Shown here one piece after another: positions 47,318 to 59,711 of a stretch of DNA of 64,000 nt (within the stretch, counting starts at the first letter, position 1; every line of letters starts with the position of its first letter). Both the position numbers and the translations under genes were made by a program. Source of the stretch: Smallanthus sonchifolius (taxonomy: Eukaryota; Streptophyta; Magnoliopsida; Asterales; Asteraceae); NCBI GenBank assembly GCA_023525975.1, contig CM042038.1, positions 12,347,272-12,411,271 of the forward strand. The letters are read 5' to 3'. The notes beneath the pieces were generated by a model. It worked only from the letters and a program-made list of their open reading frames with translations, did no database searches and had not been told where the DNA came from.

Positions 47318-48966
47318 TTGCCTCCACTTGGTGCAGACGGTAGGTGCTACTTGGTGCTACTTCGAAAGGATATTCACGTACCTCATATGTTCAATCCTTA
47401 TCTGTTTCTGGAACCTTTCCTTCAACAGATTGATCGTCTCAAAAGCATTACCCGCTTAACCTTTCCGTTAAGTTCAGGTTCAATTGTTGCTAGGATAAGC
47501 ATTGACACATCGAATGAGTCATTAACATGCTTATTCTAGGCATCAGTTGCTTCCTTGGAATTAGTATTATTAGGTTGTTCGAGTAAGGGACTGTTAAGAA
47601 TGTATTATTTTTTCTCAGCCCTAAGAATGATCCTTAGGTCGCGGAACTAGTCCACAAAATTGGTATTACTGAGAGTTTCTTTCTAGATAAACACTCTTGA
47701 TAGATCGGCTCGTGGAACCGAAGGTGGTGACGACCAAAAGGATGCTCCTCTTCCTCGTTTACATCGTTCGGGATGATGGTTCCCGATTCGGTTTCCTTAA
47801 CGTAACTCTCATGTTGTAACTCAAGATACCAGACTCGTTGGTGGAGCCGTTTGATCTTGTTTTATTTCAAGATCTTGCACTCATTGTCGAAGCCGTTTGA
47901 TCTTAAGATCTTGTGGGTCGGGATAGACTCTCTCGCCGCTTCAATTGCCAGTTCTGCGAGTAGGGCGTCGACCTTCTCTACAAGCAACCATTTGATAACC
48001 ACAAGCTTTGATACCAAACGATACCAAAGCTATCCGATTTACAATACTCAAACAACCGGCAACATAAAATACGATGAAACAAAAATACGTTTATTTCAAA
48101 AGTTCTTTGCCTTCAATAATACCCCAAAATAATATTAATAGAATTCCAACTAAATAGAGATAATATCAAACTAAAAAAGATAAGAATGCTAAAAAGAAGA
48201 TTAACATATAACTTATTTGAACTAATCAACTTGAATAACTTTAAGCTTCAAACTTCAAACTCCCGATAAGGCTATAGGATTTCCGAGTGATTCGTGTATT
48301 TGTAATTGCTTGGATTATCTGATAACCGCATAAAAATTCGCTTTTACATTGAATTATTTCCGTGTATAAACATAATTTAATCGGATATGAATAAGAGATT
48401 CAAGAACTAATATATGAAAGTCTGTTCGAAATCTCGTATATATGATACTGACCAAATTCGCAAGATGCAATGCAACGTCATGACGATTATTGGTTGAAAA
48501 TCGCCACAACTATCAATCTATAACTGCTAAGTCATTCTATTCCAGAGGACAATCTCCGAAGCAACAAACTTACTCCGGTGAAACAAATTTATCTCAGAGG
48601 AGTAAACTGGTCAGTATGACCAAACTGGTTTGGAGGACTATCCTTTAATAGTTCTGATGCATAACAAAATATGAAAATTAAAATTTTCCGAGGTGACCTG
48701 GCACTTTAACCGCAGCCATTGGATCCCACTAAGGGCTGCCGCCCCTAGGATCTTGCTAACTAGGGCGCTGCTCCCCATCCTCCATTGTTCAGTGGTTTTC
48801 GTCCCCTTGATACAAAAATGTGTCTTTATTACTAGAAGTTATAAAACCATAAAATAAGTGTGCACCCCTCACTTACAACTTGTTTGATACTTTATTATGA
48901 ATTCTCATTTGGTCGTTAAGTAAGCCAATTACACAAAATAGTTGGATGACAATAAAATCACCAACA
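47318..48966 (-). pseudogene. degraded Copia element: LTR, primer site and gag remnant
   Basis: The minus strand begins at 48966 with TGTTGGTGATTTTATTG, like the LTR in the palindrome arms, and similarity to that LTR continues to about 48280. At 48016-48005 lies TGGTATCAAAGC, close to the initiator-tRNA-Met primer-binding site of Copia elements. Further on (about 47680-47350) a broken gag frame reads FRDLRIILRAEKK, then a block near RIEHMRYVNI, typical of Copia gag; stops interrupt it. No pol region or second LTR is present. The exact inner LTR end is unclear. A GC-richer insertion at about 48700-48790 resembles none of the other features. Confidence 0.6.
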
Positions 48967-49530
48967 AAACCTTCTTATAAATCGAATGCTCATCAAAACC
49001 GTAGTCCGGTCATGATTACTGGAAAATAATTAGCATGCAATAAAAAATGTAGCTTCCACGCAATAACAGCAAGCAGCAAAGGCCTCTCGTCCCCTCATGC
49101 GCAACCCACCAAATAAACCCCAAAAACTCCCTTTCTAAAATTGCCAAAAAACCGTTACTGCCGTTTTTCTTCTCGGTTAATCCTTTGTTACAACTTACAT
49201 GGGGTTTTATGGTTGGTGGACTATTAGCCCAAACGTGGCTTTCATTAATTTTGACCATTTATCCAATTTATATTTTCAACCCAAATGATATTTAATTACT
49301 TTTAGTCATCATCTTTTAGTGTAGCTCCCAGAAACAATTTCATTTTCTTCATATTTGACTATCAACAAACTTTTCTTTGCATTTGAAATTGATGTCCATT
49401 GTTTTAATTGTTAAATAATTTAACAGTTTTGTTGTTTTAGCTTGCTGTCAACTTGAAACCTATAAAATATAAAAACGAGTTAAAGTTGTAATACTTTGTA
49501 ATAAAATCAATGCATAATTAAATATTTTTT
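48967..49530. other. gene-free AT-rich stretch
   Basis: No gene or repeat with clear ends is visible here. Confidence 0.4.
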
Positions 49531-50621
49531 AGAATTAATTACACAGATGGCCCCTGTGGTTTGGTCAAATTATGGTTTTGGCCCATGGGAATGGGAAACT
49601 ACAACTTTGGCCCAATAGTTTGCACGATTGTAACACATTTGGCCCCTGAAGTGGATGCCAGTTAAGTTTTTCAGTTAAGTGTATGTGAAATGACTAAAAT
49701 ACCCTTACATAATAAAATAATAAAAACAAAAATATATACACACACACATATACACATATATACTTATAATCTTGAGAGGAAGTCCAGAGGTTTGCAAGTC
49801 GTCCAGCACCGCCGCCGACCACTGCCGCCGCCGCCGCCGTCCAAAACAGCACCACCACCACCACCATCGTTGCCGCCGTCCACCACCGCCGCCGCCGTCC
49901 ACAACCAGCACCACCACCACCATCGTTCGTCTCCACCATCAGCCACCACCATCATTCGTCTCCTCTCCCCACCGTCCTTCGCTTCCACCCCGGTTGGTCC
50001 GTGTTTCAGATTTGGGTGGTCCCTGTTTCAGATTTGGGTGGTGTTTGCACGAATCTGATTTTGATTTAGGGTTTGGAGGAGAAAGGGGGTAAACGAATAT
50101 GTTGAATCTGATTTTGATTTTGTGTGAATCTGATTTTGATTTAGGGTTTGAAGGAGAAATGGGGTAAACGAATATGTTGAATCTGATTTTGATTTTGGGT
50201 GGTTTTCAATGTTTGGATGTTAAAATCAAAGATGGTCCCTGTTTTGGTTTGAGGACGGTGGTGGGGGTGGTTAGAGGAGTACGGTGGAGGGGGTGGTTAG
50301 AGGAGGTGGTGGGTGGGTTCAGGTGGTGGCCGGCGGAGGTGGTGGGTGGGTTCAGGTGGTGGCCGGCGGAGGTGGTGGCAGGCGATGGTGGTGCTTGACC
50401 GTGGTGGTGGTGGACGGTTATATGTGTGTATATATTTTATTATGTAAGGGTATTTTAGTCATTTTACATACACTTAACTGAAAAACTTAACTGGCATCCA
50501 CTTCAGGAGCCAAATGTGTTACAATCGTGCAAACTATTGGGTCAAAGTTGTAGTTTCCCATTCCCAGGGGCCAAAACCATAATTTGACCAAACCACAAGG
50601 GCCATCTGTGTAATTAATTCT
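49531..50621. mobile_element. MULE-like element with long inverted ends and GC-rich interior
   Basis: Terminal inverted repeats of about 190 bp (49531 to about 49725 and 50430-50621) start AGAATTAATTACACAG and contain the GGTTTGGTCAAATTATGG block at both ends. The direct repeat ATTTTTT abuts both termini (7 bp, in a T-rich context). The interior is CCGCCG/CCACCA-rich at 49800-49990 and GGTGG-rich at 50260-50420, with a tandem repeat containing AATCTGATTTTGATTT at 50050-50200. Long TIRs suggest a Mutator-like or foldback element. No transposase is present; open frames here are low-complexity artefacts. Confidence 0.65.
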
Positions 50622-51016
50622 ATTTTTTATGAAATATAGTGTATCTAAACTGCACCGATCAACCCTTATGCTTAAACTTCTATTACCACATACAAGTTAA
50701 TGCCAAATAAAATATACGGTTATTGAAGTTTTCTAGTAGTGTTAGACCTCCAAATAAACGAAAAAGTAGTTAAAATAACGGTGTGACTAAATTGAAATGA
50801 GTATTAAAAACTTATCCGGACTCCAAGACACCCCTCTCATTCAAGAGGTTTGAGTTTGATGAAGAATGTTGAAGCAAATTAAATTAAAAAGAAACTTGAA
50901 ACTCAAATAAACGTGCAGGTAATGATTTTCTTTATAAATAGGAAATTGTGTATCTAAATCTAAAAACATAATTCAAGGAATTTAAACGAAAGAAACAAAA
51001 TAAATCTAATAATATC

Positions 51017-51574
51017 CGGTGGCGGATCTAGAACATAAGTTCAGGGGTAACGAGTTTTTTTTTACCGTATTTTCATGTAAATGAAACAAATTTTTTTTAG
51101 ACCGTATTTTCATGTAAACAAATTTTTTTTGACGATAACATCAGTGGCGGAGCTTGAAAAAAAACGTAGGGGGCCGAAATTTTTTCCTATTGAGGGGGCT
51201 GGAACTATAAATTTTTTGGCCGAATACATATAAATTAACACTAGCGAAAAATCGCCTAAATTGACACTTGGGTAAGTTGTGTTTGATAATTGAGACTTTG
51301 AGGTTTTGGGTTTTAATAAAACATTTGGTCTGACTAAAGCAAAAATGTTTTATTAAAACCCAATACCTCAAAACCTTTAATAAAATGTGGGGACTTTTTT
51401 TATAAAGTATTAGGTTTTTTATAAAATTTTGGACTTTTTATAAAGTGTTGAGCTTTTAAAAAAAATTGAGGGGTAATCGGATACGTAAAACAGTAAAATT
51501 TTTTTTTTTACACTGCGGGTAAAAGTTGAGGGGTCACGGAGGCTACCCCTACTCTTAAGGTAGGTCCGCCCCTG
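51017..51574. mobile_element. non-autonomous hAT-like element
   Basis: Ends CGGTGGCGGATCTAG and inverse CAGGGGCGGACCTACC with a perfect 8-bp target duplication ATAATATC at 51009-51016 and 51575-51582. A second start-like sequence, CAGTGGCGGAGCTTG, occurs inside at 51131, suggesting a nested copy or rearrangement. There is no coding capacity. The 395 bases before it hold nothing recognisable. Confidence 0.8.
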
Positions 51575-52647
51575 ATAATATCAAAAGAAGATTTAAAATA
51601 TTAAATGGAATTGCATTAAGAAATGATAAAGAAACAAAACAATTTATTTTAAATAATAGTGGATAGGTCAAATCTCAAGAGAAACCTTGACCGGGTCAAC
51701 TGTCTCATATGAATGTGCCACTTCTGACGGAGTGATGGACCTTCATAATGGATCACTTGAATGGATACGTCCAGCGATTCCTCCACCTTACGCATGAGAC
51801 ACCTTTTTTTTTAAGATTAGACGGAATTATATATCATCAACGAAAAAGTCTACCCTAAGCCAGAAGCTAAAAGAATACAGAGTACAAACTAAGCCAAGTA
51901 AATTGCCGAAACAGAAACACCAAAATAAAGGTACATTAAACTGAAAATAACTCCAATGCTCTTAAGAAATGGTTCTTATTCTTGATCTATTCGATATGCA
52001 TAGATATGAGGATTCTTTGATATCGGATACGCAATTGTAGTCTCTTGTCATCTTGCCTTAAAAAATCTTCTTATTCCGCACGAGTCATAGGTTCCAAAAG
52101 TTGCTAGCGATATGGCATGCATTATTTTCTTCCTTTCCTCTGCAATATATAACTGGTCCACATAATCTCAGGTCTCCTTGATTGTATTAAAACTGTGTGC
52201 TATGGGTATCTTGCACCAAACCTATATTTGCCACCAAATTGATCTTGCAAACATACATGACATTAGAATGTGATGCACTCCTTCTTGATTAATTCCACAG
52301 TTGGGAGTAACACATCGGATTGGTTATTATTTCTCCTCTTCTTGCCAGTGCGTCCATAGTTGCAATCCTTCCTTCCACTGCCCTCCAAACGAATAATCTG
52401 ACTTTCGGAGGTGTCCACGTGTTCCATCGGAATTCCGTATAACCTGGATTGGAGTAGGCCCATGAGTTCTCTAAATCCTTTCTGACTAGACTTACTGAAA
52501 AAACTTTCGCGTCATCCTCGTTCCATCTCCATTTGTCCCTCTTTTGTGATATTCCCACTTGCAGTAACAAATCGAGCAAAAATTTAAATTGTTGTTGGGT
52601 CCTTCCCTGTAGAGTTTTTGTTTTCCAAGCATTGTGTATCATTAAAG

Positions 52648-54235
52648 TGTTGGAAATTTAGGAAATATACAAGTTGGTATGTTTCCTATCCCACATAAGA
52701 AAGGGGAAGAAACCTAAATGTGTTTATAAGGTATTTTTTCTTATTGGTCTTCAAAGAGTTGTTTGGGCCTAGTGAAGGGATGTGGGCTAAGCCCACACGC
52801 GCGCCAAGCTGGGCCGGAAACGTGAGGAGCTTTTATTGTGAGATAATTCGGAATTGGATGACTACTATGAGATAATTCGGGATTTGATGACTACTAGTAG
52901 TCCATTTTAGGGGTGTTCTTCGGGTTTATTAATCGGGTCGGGTAGTTCGGGTTTTTTATGTTTCATATTATAACCGATAACCGATCCGTATGCTTGTCGG
53001 GTAGATCGGGTTCGGGTAGTTCGGTTCTCGGGTAGAGCGGGTTCGGGTAGTTCGGTTTTCGGGTAGATCGGGTCGGGTAGTTTGGGTTTTACGTTAATCT
53101 ATAGTATTTCATAGATTGCAAGTCATCAGTTTACGTAACAAACAAATTTCTACCCACCCTCCACTTAAACGTCCATTTAACGGTTTAAGTTGCTAAATGA
53201 AACGATTGTTAATATCCAAACAAAAAAATATATATATGAATTTGCTTCTGTGATTTTCCCACGTAGCACCACCACTCACCATTTTCTTTGTCATTTGTTT
53301 AATCACCAACTTTCTCGATCGATCGAATTATATATATACAAATCAATTGTATAATTTTCATAAATGGATATAAATAATTCAGTTGTGTGATTCTCTGTTT
53401 CGTGGATATAACTGAAAGAGAAGAAAAATAAGTGGTGGAGATAATCGGTGGTGTTTAGAGGTGTTTCTACGACGGTGGTGGTTATTAGCCAACGGAACTC
53501 TGATATCAACGGTGATGAAACCCGGTTAAACGCGGCAACTCAAAGAAAACTATATACTGGGATATTAATCGGTTTATTCGGGTTAATCGGTTCGGGTTAT
53601 TCAGGTTTTTGATTTTTGAAAGTCTAACCGATACCCGACCCTAATAACAATCGGTTTGATCGGTTTTCGGGTTAATCGGTTACGGGTTATTCAGGTATGG
53701 GTTTAATCGGTTCGGGTGAAATCGGGTCGGGTCGGGTTAATCGGGTACGGGTAAAATCGACGGGCCTAGTCCATTTCAACTACGAATTGTGGGGGTTATC
53801 AATTCCCATGGTTACGAATTCGCAGCTATAAATACAGGGTCCTGCAGCCTCATAAATCATCCCAAAATACAGAGCCTTTCTGCGAATTTCTTCCTTCTGT
53901 TTCTCTGCTACCTTTGCGTTTTTCTAGTTTCCAAAGCTGTTGGAACACCAGATCGTTCTGCATTAAATCTTGGGAGTTTACGCTGTTGCTTACAGCCGAT
54001 AGAGCGCGTAAAATCCTTTAAGGACAGGAATCTTCATTCCGTGCAGTCTGCTACAAGAGGAACGTCAATCGAACAAGTTGGTTTTACATTTATTTGTTGT
54101 TTCAATTCGTCCGATAACGGGACAGTCTCCTTCTACCTTTCTTATAATCAGTTATGGTCAAGATGGATCATAACTGAGTCGACTTGTGACTTAAATCTAA
54201 TATTTGTCTGTTTTGTTTTGAAGTATTTATCAACA
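52648..54235 (+). mobile_element. 5' LTR of the Copia element, with inserted hAT-like element
   Basis: Begins TGTTGGAAATTTAGG and ends TATTTATCAACA. The TAAAG target duplication precedes it (52643-52647). It is longer than the 776-bp 3' LTR because of the 861-bp insertion at 52908-53768. It also lacks a stretch of about 100 bp present in the 3' LTR (around 59110-59200). Confidence 0.9.
52908..53768. mobile_element. hAT-like element inside the 5' LTR, CGGGT-rich
   Basis: Ends TAGGGGTGTTC and ACGGGCCTA with a perfect 8-bp target duplication GTCCATTT at 52900-52907 and 53769-53776. The first 190 bp and last 200 bp are filled with TCGGGT, GGGTAG and TAATCGGTT motifs. There is no transposase. It is absent from the 3' LTR, so it inserted after the Copia element. 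Confidence 0.85.
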
Positions 54236-54290
54236 ATCTTAAAGGATTTTATTCTTTTTTTTTTTTTGAATCAAACTATCAAACAGACAA

Positions 54291-57200
54291 ATGGACGTTG
54301 AACTGCCGAATGCTAATCTGCGATTCATGAACCAAGAGTTTGTCAAGCTGGACAGATTCGATGGTCAAAACTTCACCCGCTGGGCCGACAAAGTCAAGTT
54401 TATGCTAGTTGTGCTGAAACTGTACTATGTCCTGGATCCGAACTTGGTCCCGATCCCAGAAAATCCTATCCCTAAAGAGGGAAAAGAACCGGATCAGAAA
54501 GCAATTTTGGATTTGGAAAAGCAAAGACTTATTCGTAAGGAAGAAGAGGATCTTTGCCTTGGCCATATCAAGAACTCACTTTCAGATCGCCTTTATGACT
54601 TATACGCGCCGGTAACAAGTGCTAGAGAACTTTGGAAGGCATTAGAACTCAAATATAAGGCTCATGAAGAAGGCACTAACAAGTACCTTATTGCCAAATA
54701 TCTAGACTTCCAAATGGTTGATGACAAGCTGATCTTGGAGCAAGTGCATCCAAGTCCTAGTGAACAAACTAAATGCGCTTGCCATTCCTCTACCAGAAAT
54801 ATTCCAAGTGGAGGTTATCATTGCTAAACTTCCTCCCTCTTGGAAAGATTTCTCTAAAAGAATGATGCACAAATCTGAGGACTACTCTTTGGATGAACTG
54901 TTGAAACACCTTCGAATTGAGGAGGAAACGCGCAACAGGGACAAAAGAAGTAAGGTCGGATCGAGTGTGAATCATGTGGCTGCCGGGGGATCTGGATCTG
55001 GGAAAAGGAAGTTTGTACCAAATAATAAGAAGCATCTTGCATCGAAAAAGAAAGAGTTCAAGAAACCGTAACAATACCAAAACCATCAACCAAAGAAGAC
55101 TGGAAAATGTCATGTTTGTGGTGAAACTAGACATTACGCACGTGAGTGCCCTCATAGGAAATCTGGTCCTTCGGTTGGCTCCACAAATACTGTTGCGAAG
55201 ATCACCAACCTGGTTGCAAATGTGGGTCTTGGAGATGTGAATATGGTTGCTACTCGTACACGCATCTTAGGGTGTAGAGGATGGTTTTTGGATTCTGGAG
55301 CCACCGTTCATGTTTGTGGGAATCGAGCCTCGTTTCTCACTTATGGTCACGTACCCGAGGGAACCGCGGTGGTATGTGCCGATGGACACCGTGTAGGAGT
55401 TCATGGAAAGGGCACTGTGCAACTAAACTTCACAAATGGTTAGACAGTTACCCTTCAGGATGTGTTGCATGTTCCTGGTATCTCTAAGGGACTTGTTTCA
55501 GCGGATAAGTTTGATCGGAATAATTATAAGCTGGTGCTAGAGAATCTGCGTGTGAGGTTTTCTCGGAATAATGTGTTTGTGGGTCAAGCTAAAAGCACGA
55601 GTGGAATGTATCGCCTTGACCTGGCTGAAGATCACCCAGAAGAAGAATCTGAGAACAGTGGTGTTTCTGTGATCAACGCTGATAGTAGTGATGATGGTTT
55701 TAGTAGTGATAGTGGTAATAGTAGTAGTAGTATTGGAACCGGTACTAGTGATGTTTCTGATTGTAATCTTATTGGTTTTGAATTAAATGCAATAATGTCT
55801 TTTGATTATATCGCTTGTTAAATTTCTTTATGGCACAAACGTTTAGGTCACACTAATATTAAAAACATTGAAAAAATGCAAACTAAAGGTTTAATTAAAC
55901 TAAACGATAAAGATTTTAAAAAATGCGAAACTTGTGTAGAATCAAAATTGACAAAGAAACCTTTTCCAAGTGTCCAACGACGGAATACATCACTACTAGA
56001 AGTAATCTATTCAGATATTTGTGAACTGAATGGAATGCTTACCCGTGGTGGTAAGAGATACTTCATCACTTTTTGCGATGACTCGAGTCGTTATTTATAT
56101 GTTTATCTGTTGCGTACAAAAGACGAAGCTTTTGATGCATTTAAAATATATAAGGCCGAGGTCGAAAATCAACTTGAGAAACGCATAAAAATTCTTCGCT
56201 CGGACAGAGGCGGAGAATACTTTAACCGAAAATTTGATGCTTTCTGCGAAGAGAATGGCATCATACATGAAAGAACTTCACCGTTTACTCCCCAACAAAA
56301 TGGTTTGGCTAAGAGAAAGAACCGAACCTTGTGTGAGATGGTCAACTGTATGTTGAACCAATCTGGTTTGCCAAACAATCTGTGGGGGGAAGCATTATTA
56401 ACTGCATGTTATGTCCACAATAGAATCACTAGTCGTGTGATTCCTATCAGTCCATATGAGTCTTGGAAAGGAAGGAAACCAAACCTAGAGCATTTGAGGG
56501 TTTAGGGTTGTGTTGCCTATTATCGAACACCTGATCCTAAGAGATCCAAACTCAGAGCCCGAGCTATGAAAAGTGTATTCATTGGATATGCTCATAATAG
56601 CAAGGCTTACCGATTGTTGGATAATGAATTAGGCACTGTTATAGAATCCAGAGATGTGGAATTCTTTGAGAACAAGTTTTCTAGAGATGATGAAAACTCA
56701 AACCCCACTTCATCTCCCAGTACTTCTCGAGAGAGGGTTCAACCTTCACAAATTATTGAAGAACCTAGGAGAAGTACTAGATCCGGAAAAGGGAAAATTT
56801 ATGGAGATGATTACTTGTCTTATTTGGTTGAAGGAACCCAAAGGAAAGTGACGAGAAAGGTCATTTTCGCCATTAATTTGGATGATGATCCCAAAACCTT
56901 CACCGAGGCCATATCGTCGAGAGATGCTCCTTTGTGGAAGGAAGCAATCAATGATGAAATGGATTCAATTATGGGAAATGGTACTTGGGAGTTAGCTAAT
57001 CTACCCAAGGGTAAGAAACCTATTAGATCCAAATGGATTTTCAAGAGGAAGTATCATCCAGATGGATCCATCTCTGCCTACAAAGCAAGATTAGTTGCTA
57101 AAGGATATAGACAGAGAGAAGGAATCGATTATTTTGATACCTATGCTCCAGTTGCTAGAATTAGTTCTATTAGAACTCTTATAGCAGTTGCAGCATTGAG

Positions 57201-58425
57201 AGGACTGTACATTCATCAAATGGATGTTAAAACAGCATTCCTAAATGGGTACTTAAAAGAAGAGATCTATTTGGAGCAACCAGAGGGGTTTGTTTTACCC
57301 GGACAAGAGAATAAAGTGTGTAGACTTATTAAATCTCTATATGGTTTGAAGCAAGCTCCTAAACAGTGGCATGAGAGATTTGACACCACTGTGACTGCCT
57401 TCGGGTTTCAACACAATAGTGCTGATAGATGTATTTATACTAAATGTGAACCCGATTATACAGTCGTTATCTGTCTTTATGTTGATGATATGTTGATCAT
57501 TGGCACTCACCTAGAAGGTATTTGTGAAACTAAGAAATACCTGTCCTCGAACTTTAAGATGAAAGATCTAGGAGAAGTTGATACCATCCTTGGGATCAAA
57601 GTGAAAAGAACAGATGGTCAGATTTCTCTAAGTCAATCTCATTACATAGAGAAAGTTCTGACAAAGTTTCAACATTTGAACATCAAAGAGTTTAACACTC
57701 CGATAGATCCTGCTGTGAAACTTAAAGTGAACTCTGAGAGAGCAGTGGCTCAACTAGAGTATGCGAGTGCTATTGGTAGTATGATGTATGCAACGCATTG
57801 CACTCGCCCTGACATTGCTTTCGCTGTAAGCAAATTGAGTTAGTACACTGTCAACCCAGGAACTGAGCACTGGGAGGCAGTGGGGAGAGTCCTTGGATAC
57901 CTGAAAAGGACTAGAAACTTTGAACTGACATATAAGTCATCTTCCAGGATACTTGAAGGTTATTCTGATGCTAGCTGGATTGATCACACCAATGATTCAA
58001 AATCCACAAGTGGGTGGATTTATACTCTAGCTGGTGGAGCTATTTCTTGGTCGAGCAAGAAACAGACGTGTATTGCACACTCAACTATGGAAGCTGAGTT
58101 CATAGCTCTTGCCGCAGCTGGCAAGGAGGCAGAGTGGATTAGAGATCTACTCACAGACATCCGTCTTTGGGATGTTCCGATGCCGTCTATTCCCATGTAT
58201 TGTGATAGTGAGGCCACACTATCTAGAATATACAACACAGTGTGTAATGGGAAGTCAAGACACATAGGTCTTCGGCACAATTTTGTGAGACAACTAGTTG
58301 AAAGTGGTACCATCAAGGTTGTCTATGTCAAGACGAGTTGGAACTTGGCAGATCCGTTTACCAAACCTCTGACGAGAGATTTGGTAGTTAATACCACGAG
58401 AGACATGGGTCTAAAACCAAAATAG
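54291..58425 (+). pseudogene. Copia gag-pol polyprotein, inactivated
   Basis: Domains run in Copia order. The gag starts MDVELPNANLRFMNQEFVKL. A CX2CX4HX4C zinc knuckle lies at about 55108-55150 and the protease DSG at 55291-55299. The integrase zinc region LWHKRLGH follows at about 55826, then the core with RSDRGGEY at about 56198. Reverse transcriptase has YVDD at 57478-57489, and RNase H (WSSKKQ...STMEAE) leads to the final stop. The frame shifts once near 54745 in gag. In-frame stops occur at 55069, 55441, 55819, 56503 and 57841. It cannot make a full polyprotein. I did not assign the Copia lineage. Directly after the 5' LTR there is no recognisable tRNA-Met primer site. Confidence 0.93.
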
Positions 58426-58935
58426 AATCGTTAGTGATGGAAACCCAACTTGAACTTAGTGCTCCTATTTCTCAAATTTAAAGGGTAACAACGAAGTCAC
58501 TTAACGATAGAAGGTACTATCAATTCTGATAGATCCATGTGAGGTATGATAGTACGTCGTTGCCGAGAACGAGGATGAGCTAATGCTCTTAACAAAGTTT
58601 TGGAGGCATCTATGCAACGAGGATGTTGTAAAACTTTGCCTATATGATCTAGAGGTGGTGCCGCCTCAAATGAAGATCTGTGGTTTATCTTCTAGAGGGT
58701 CATGAAAAGGATTTATAGCGCACGACCATATTCGTGCTCAGTGAGAACGCAAAGTCGGCCGGTGATGTGTGGGGGTAAATCGAAGGGGTCATCAGGTTCG
58801 TGGTTTAATTCCATAGGACACCATTGAATCGATCTCTTCTTATTTATCACCATAAACTGGGTTTAATCTTCGTGACACCTTAGTGACATTATCTGTCTAA
58901 GTGAAAAGGAAACATTCCAACTTGGTGGGGGATTG
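58426..58935 (+). other. Copia 3' untranslated region with polypurine tract
   Basis: Non-coding region between the polyprotein stop and the 3' LTR. It ends with TTGGTGGGGGAT directly before the LTR, a typical polypurine tract for plus-strand priming. Confidence 0.75.
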
Positions 58936-59711
58936 TTGGAAATTTAGGAAATATACAAGTTGGTATGTTTCCTATCCCACATAGGAAAGGGGAAGAAACT
59001 AAATGGGTTTATAAGGTTTTTTTTCTTATTGGTCTCCAAAGAGTTGTTTGGGCCTAGGAAGGGATGTGGGCTAAGCCCACACGCGCGCCGAGCTGGGCCG
59101 GAAACGCGAGGTCCGCGAATGGACGCGAGGAGCTTTTATTTTGCTACGGACGGGTTAGATGTGATTTTAGCTTGCAGAGGAAGGCAATAACTATCTGTGA
59201 GATAATTCGGAATTGGATGACTACTAGGAGTCCAATTCAACTACGAATTGGTGGGGGTTATCAATTCCCCGAATTTATTATGGATGGTTACGAATTCGCA
59301 GCTATAAATACAGGGTCCTGCAGCCTCATAAATCATCCCAAAATACAGAGCCTTTCTACGAATTTCTTCCTTCTGTTTCTCTGCTACCTTTGCGTTTTTC
59401 TGGTTTCCAAAGCTGTTGGAACACCAGATCGTTCTGCATTAAATCCTGGGAGTTTACGCTGTTGCTTACAGCCGATGGAGCGCGTAAAATCCTTTAAGGA
59501 TAGGAATCTTCATTCCGTGCAGTCTGCTACAAGAGGAACGTCAATCGAACAGATTGGTTTTACATTTATTTGTTGTTTCAATTCGTCCGATAACGGGACA
59601 GTCTCCTTCTACCTTTCTTATAATCAGTTATGGTCAAGCTGGATCATAATTGAGTCGACTTGTGACTTAAATATAATATTTGTCTGTTTTGTTTTGAAGT
59701 ATTTATCAACA
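58936..59711 (+). mobile_element. 3' LTR of the Copia element
   Basis: 776 bp, TGTTGGAAAT to ATCAACA, followed by the TAAAG target duplication at 59712-59716. The first 80 bases differ from the 5' LTR at roughly six sites, so the insertion is not recent. Confidence 0.92.

Noticed and set aside
49690..50481. Open frames rich in Pro/Thr or Gly/Trp
   Set aside because: Low-complexity CCGCC/GGTGG repeats within a transposable element, open in several frames at once.
53789..54301. 170-residue open frame repeated at 59064-59714
   Set aside because: It lies in the two LTRs of the Copia element. Duplication reflects LTR identity and there is no known LTR-coded protein.
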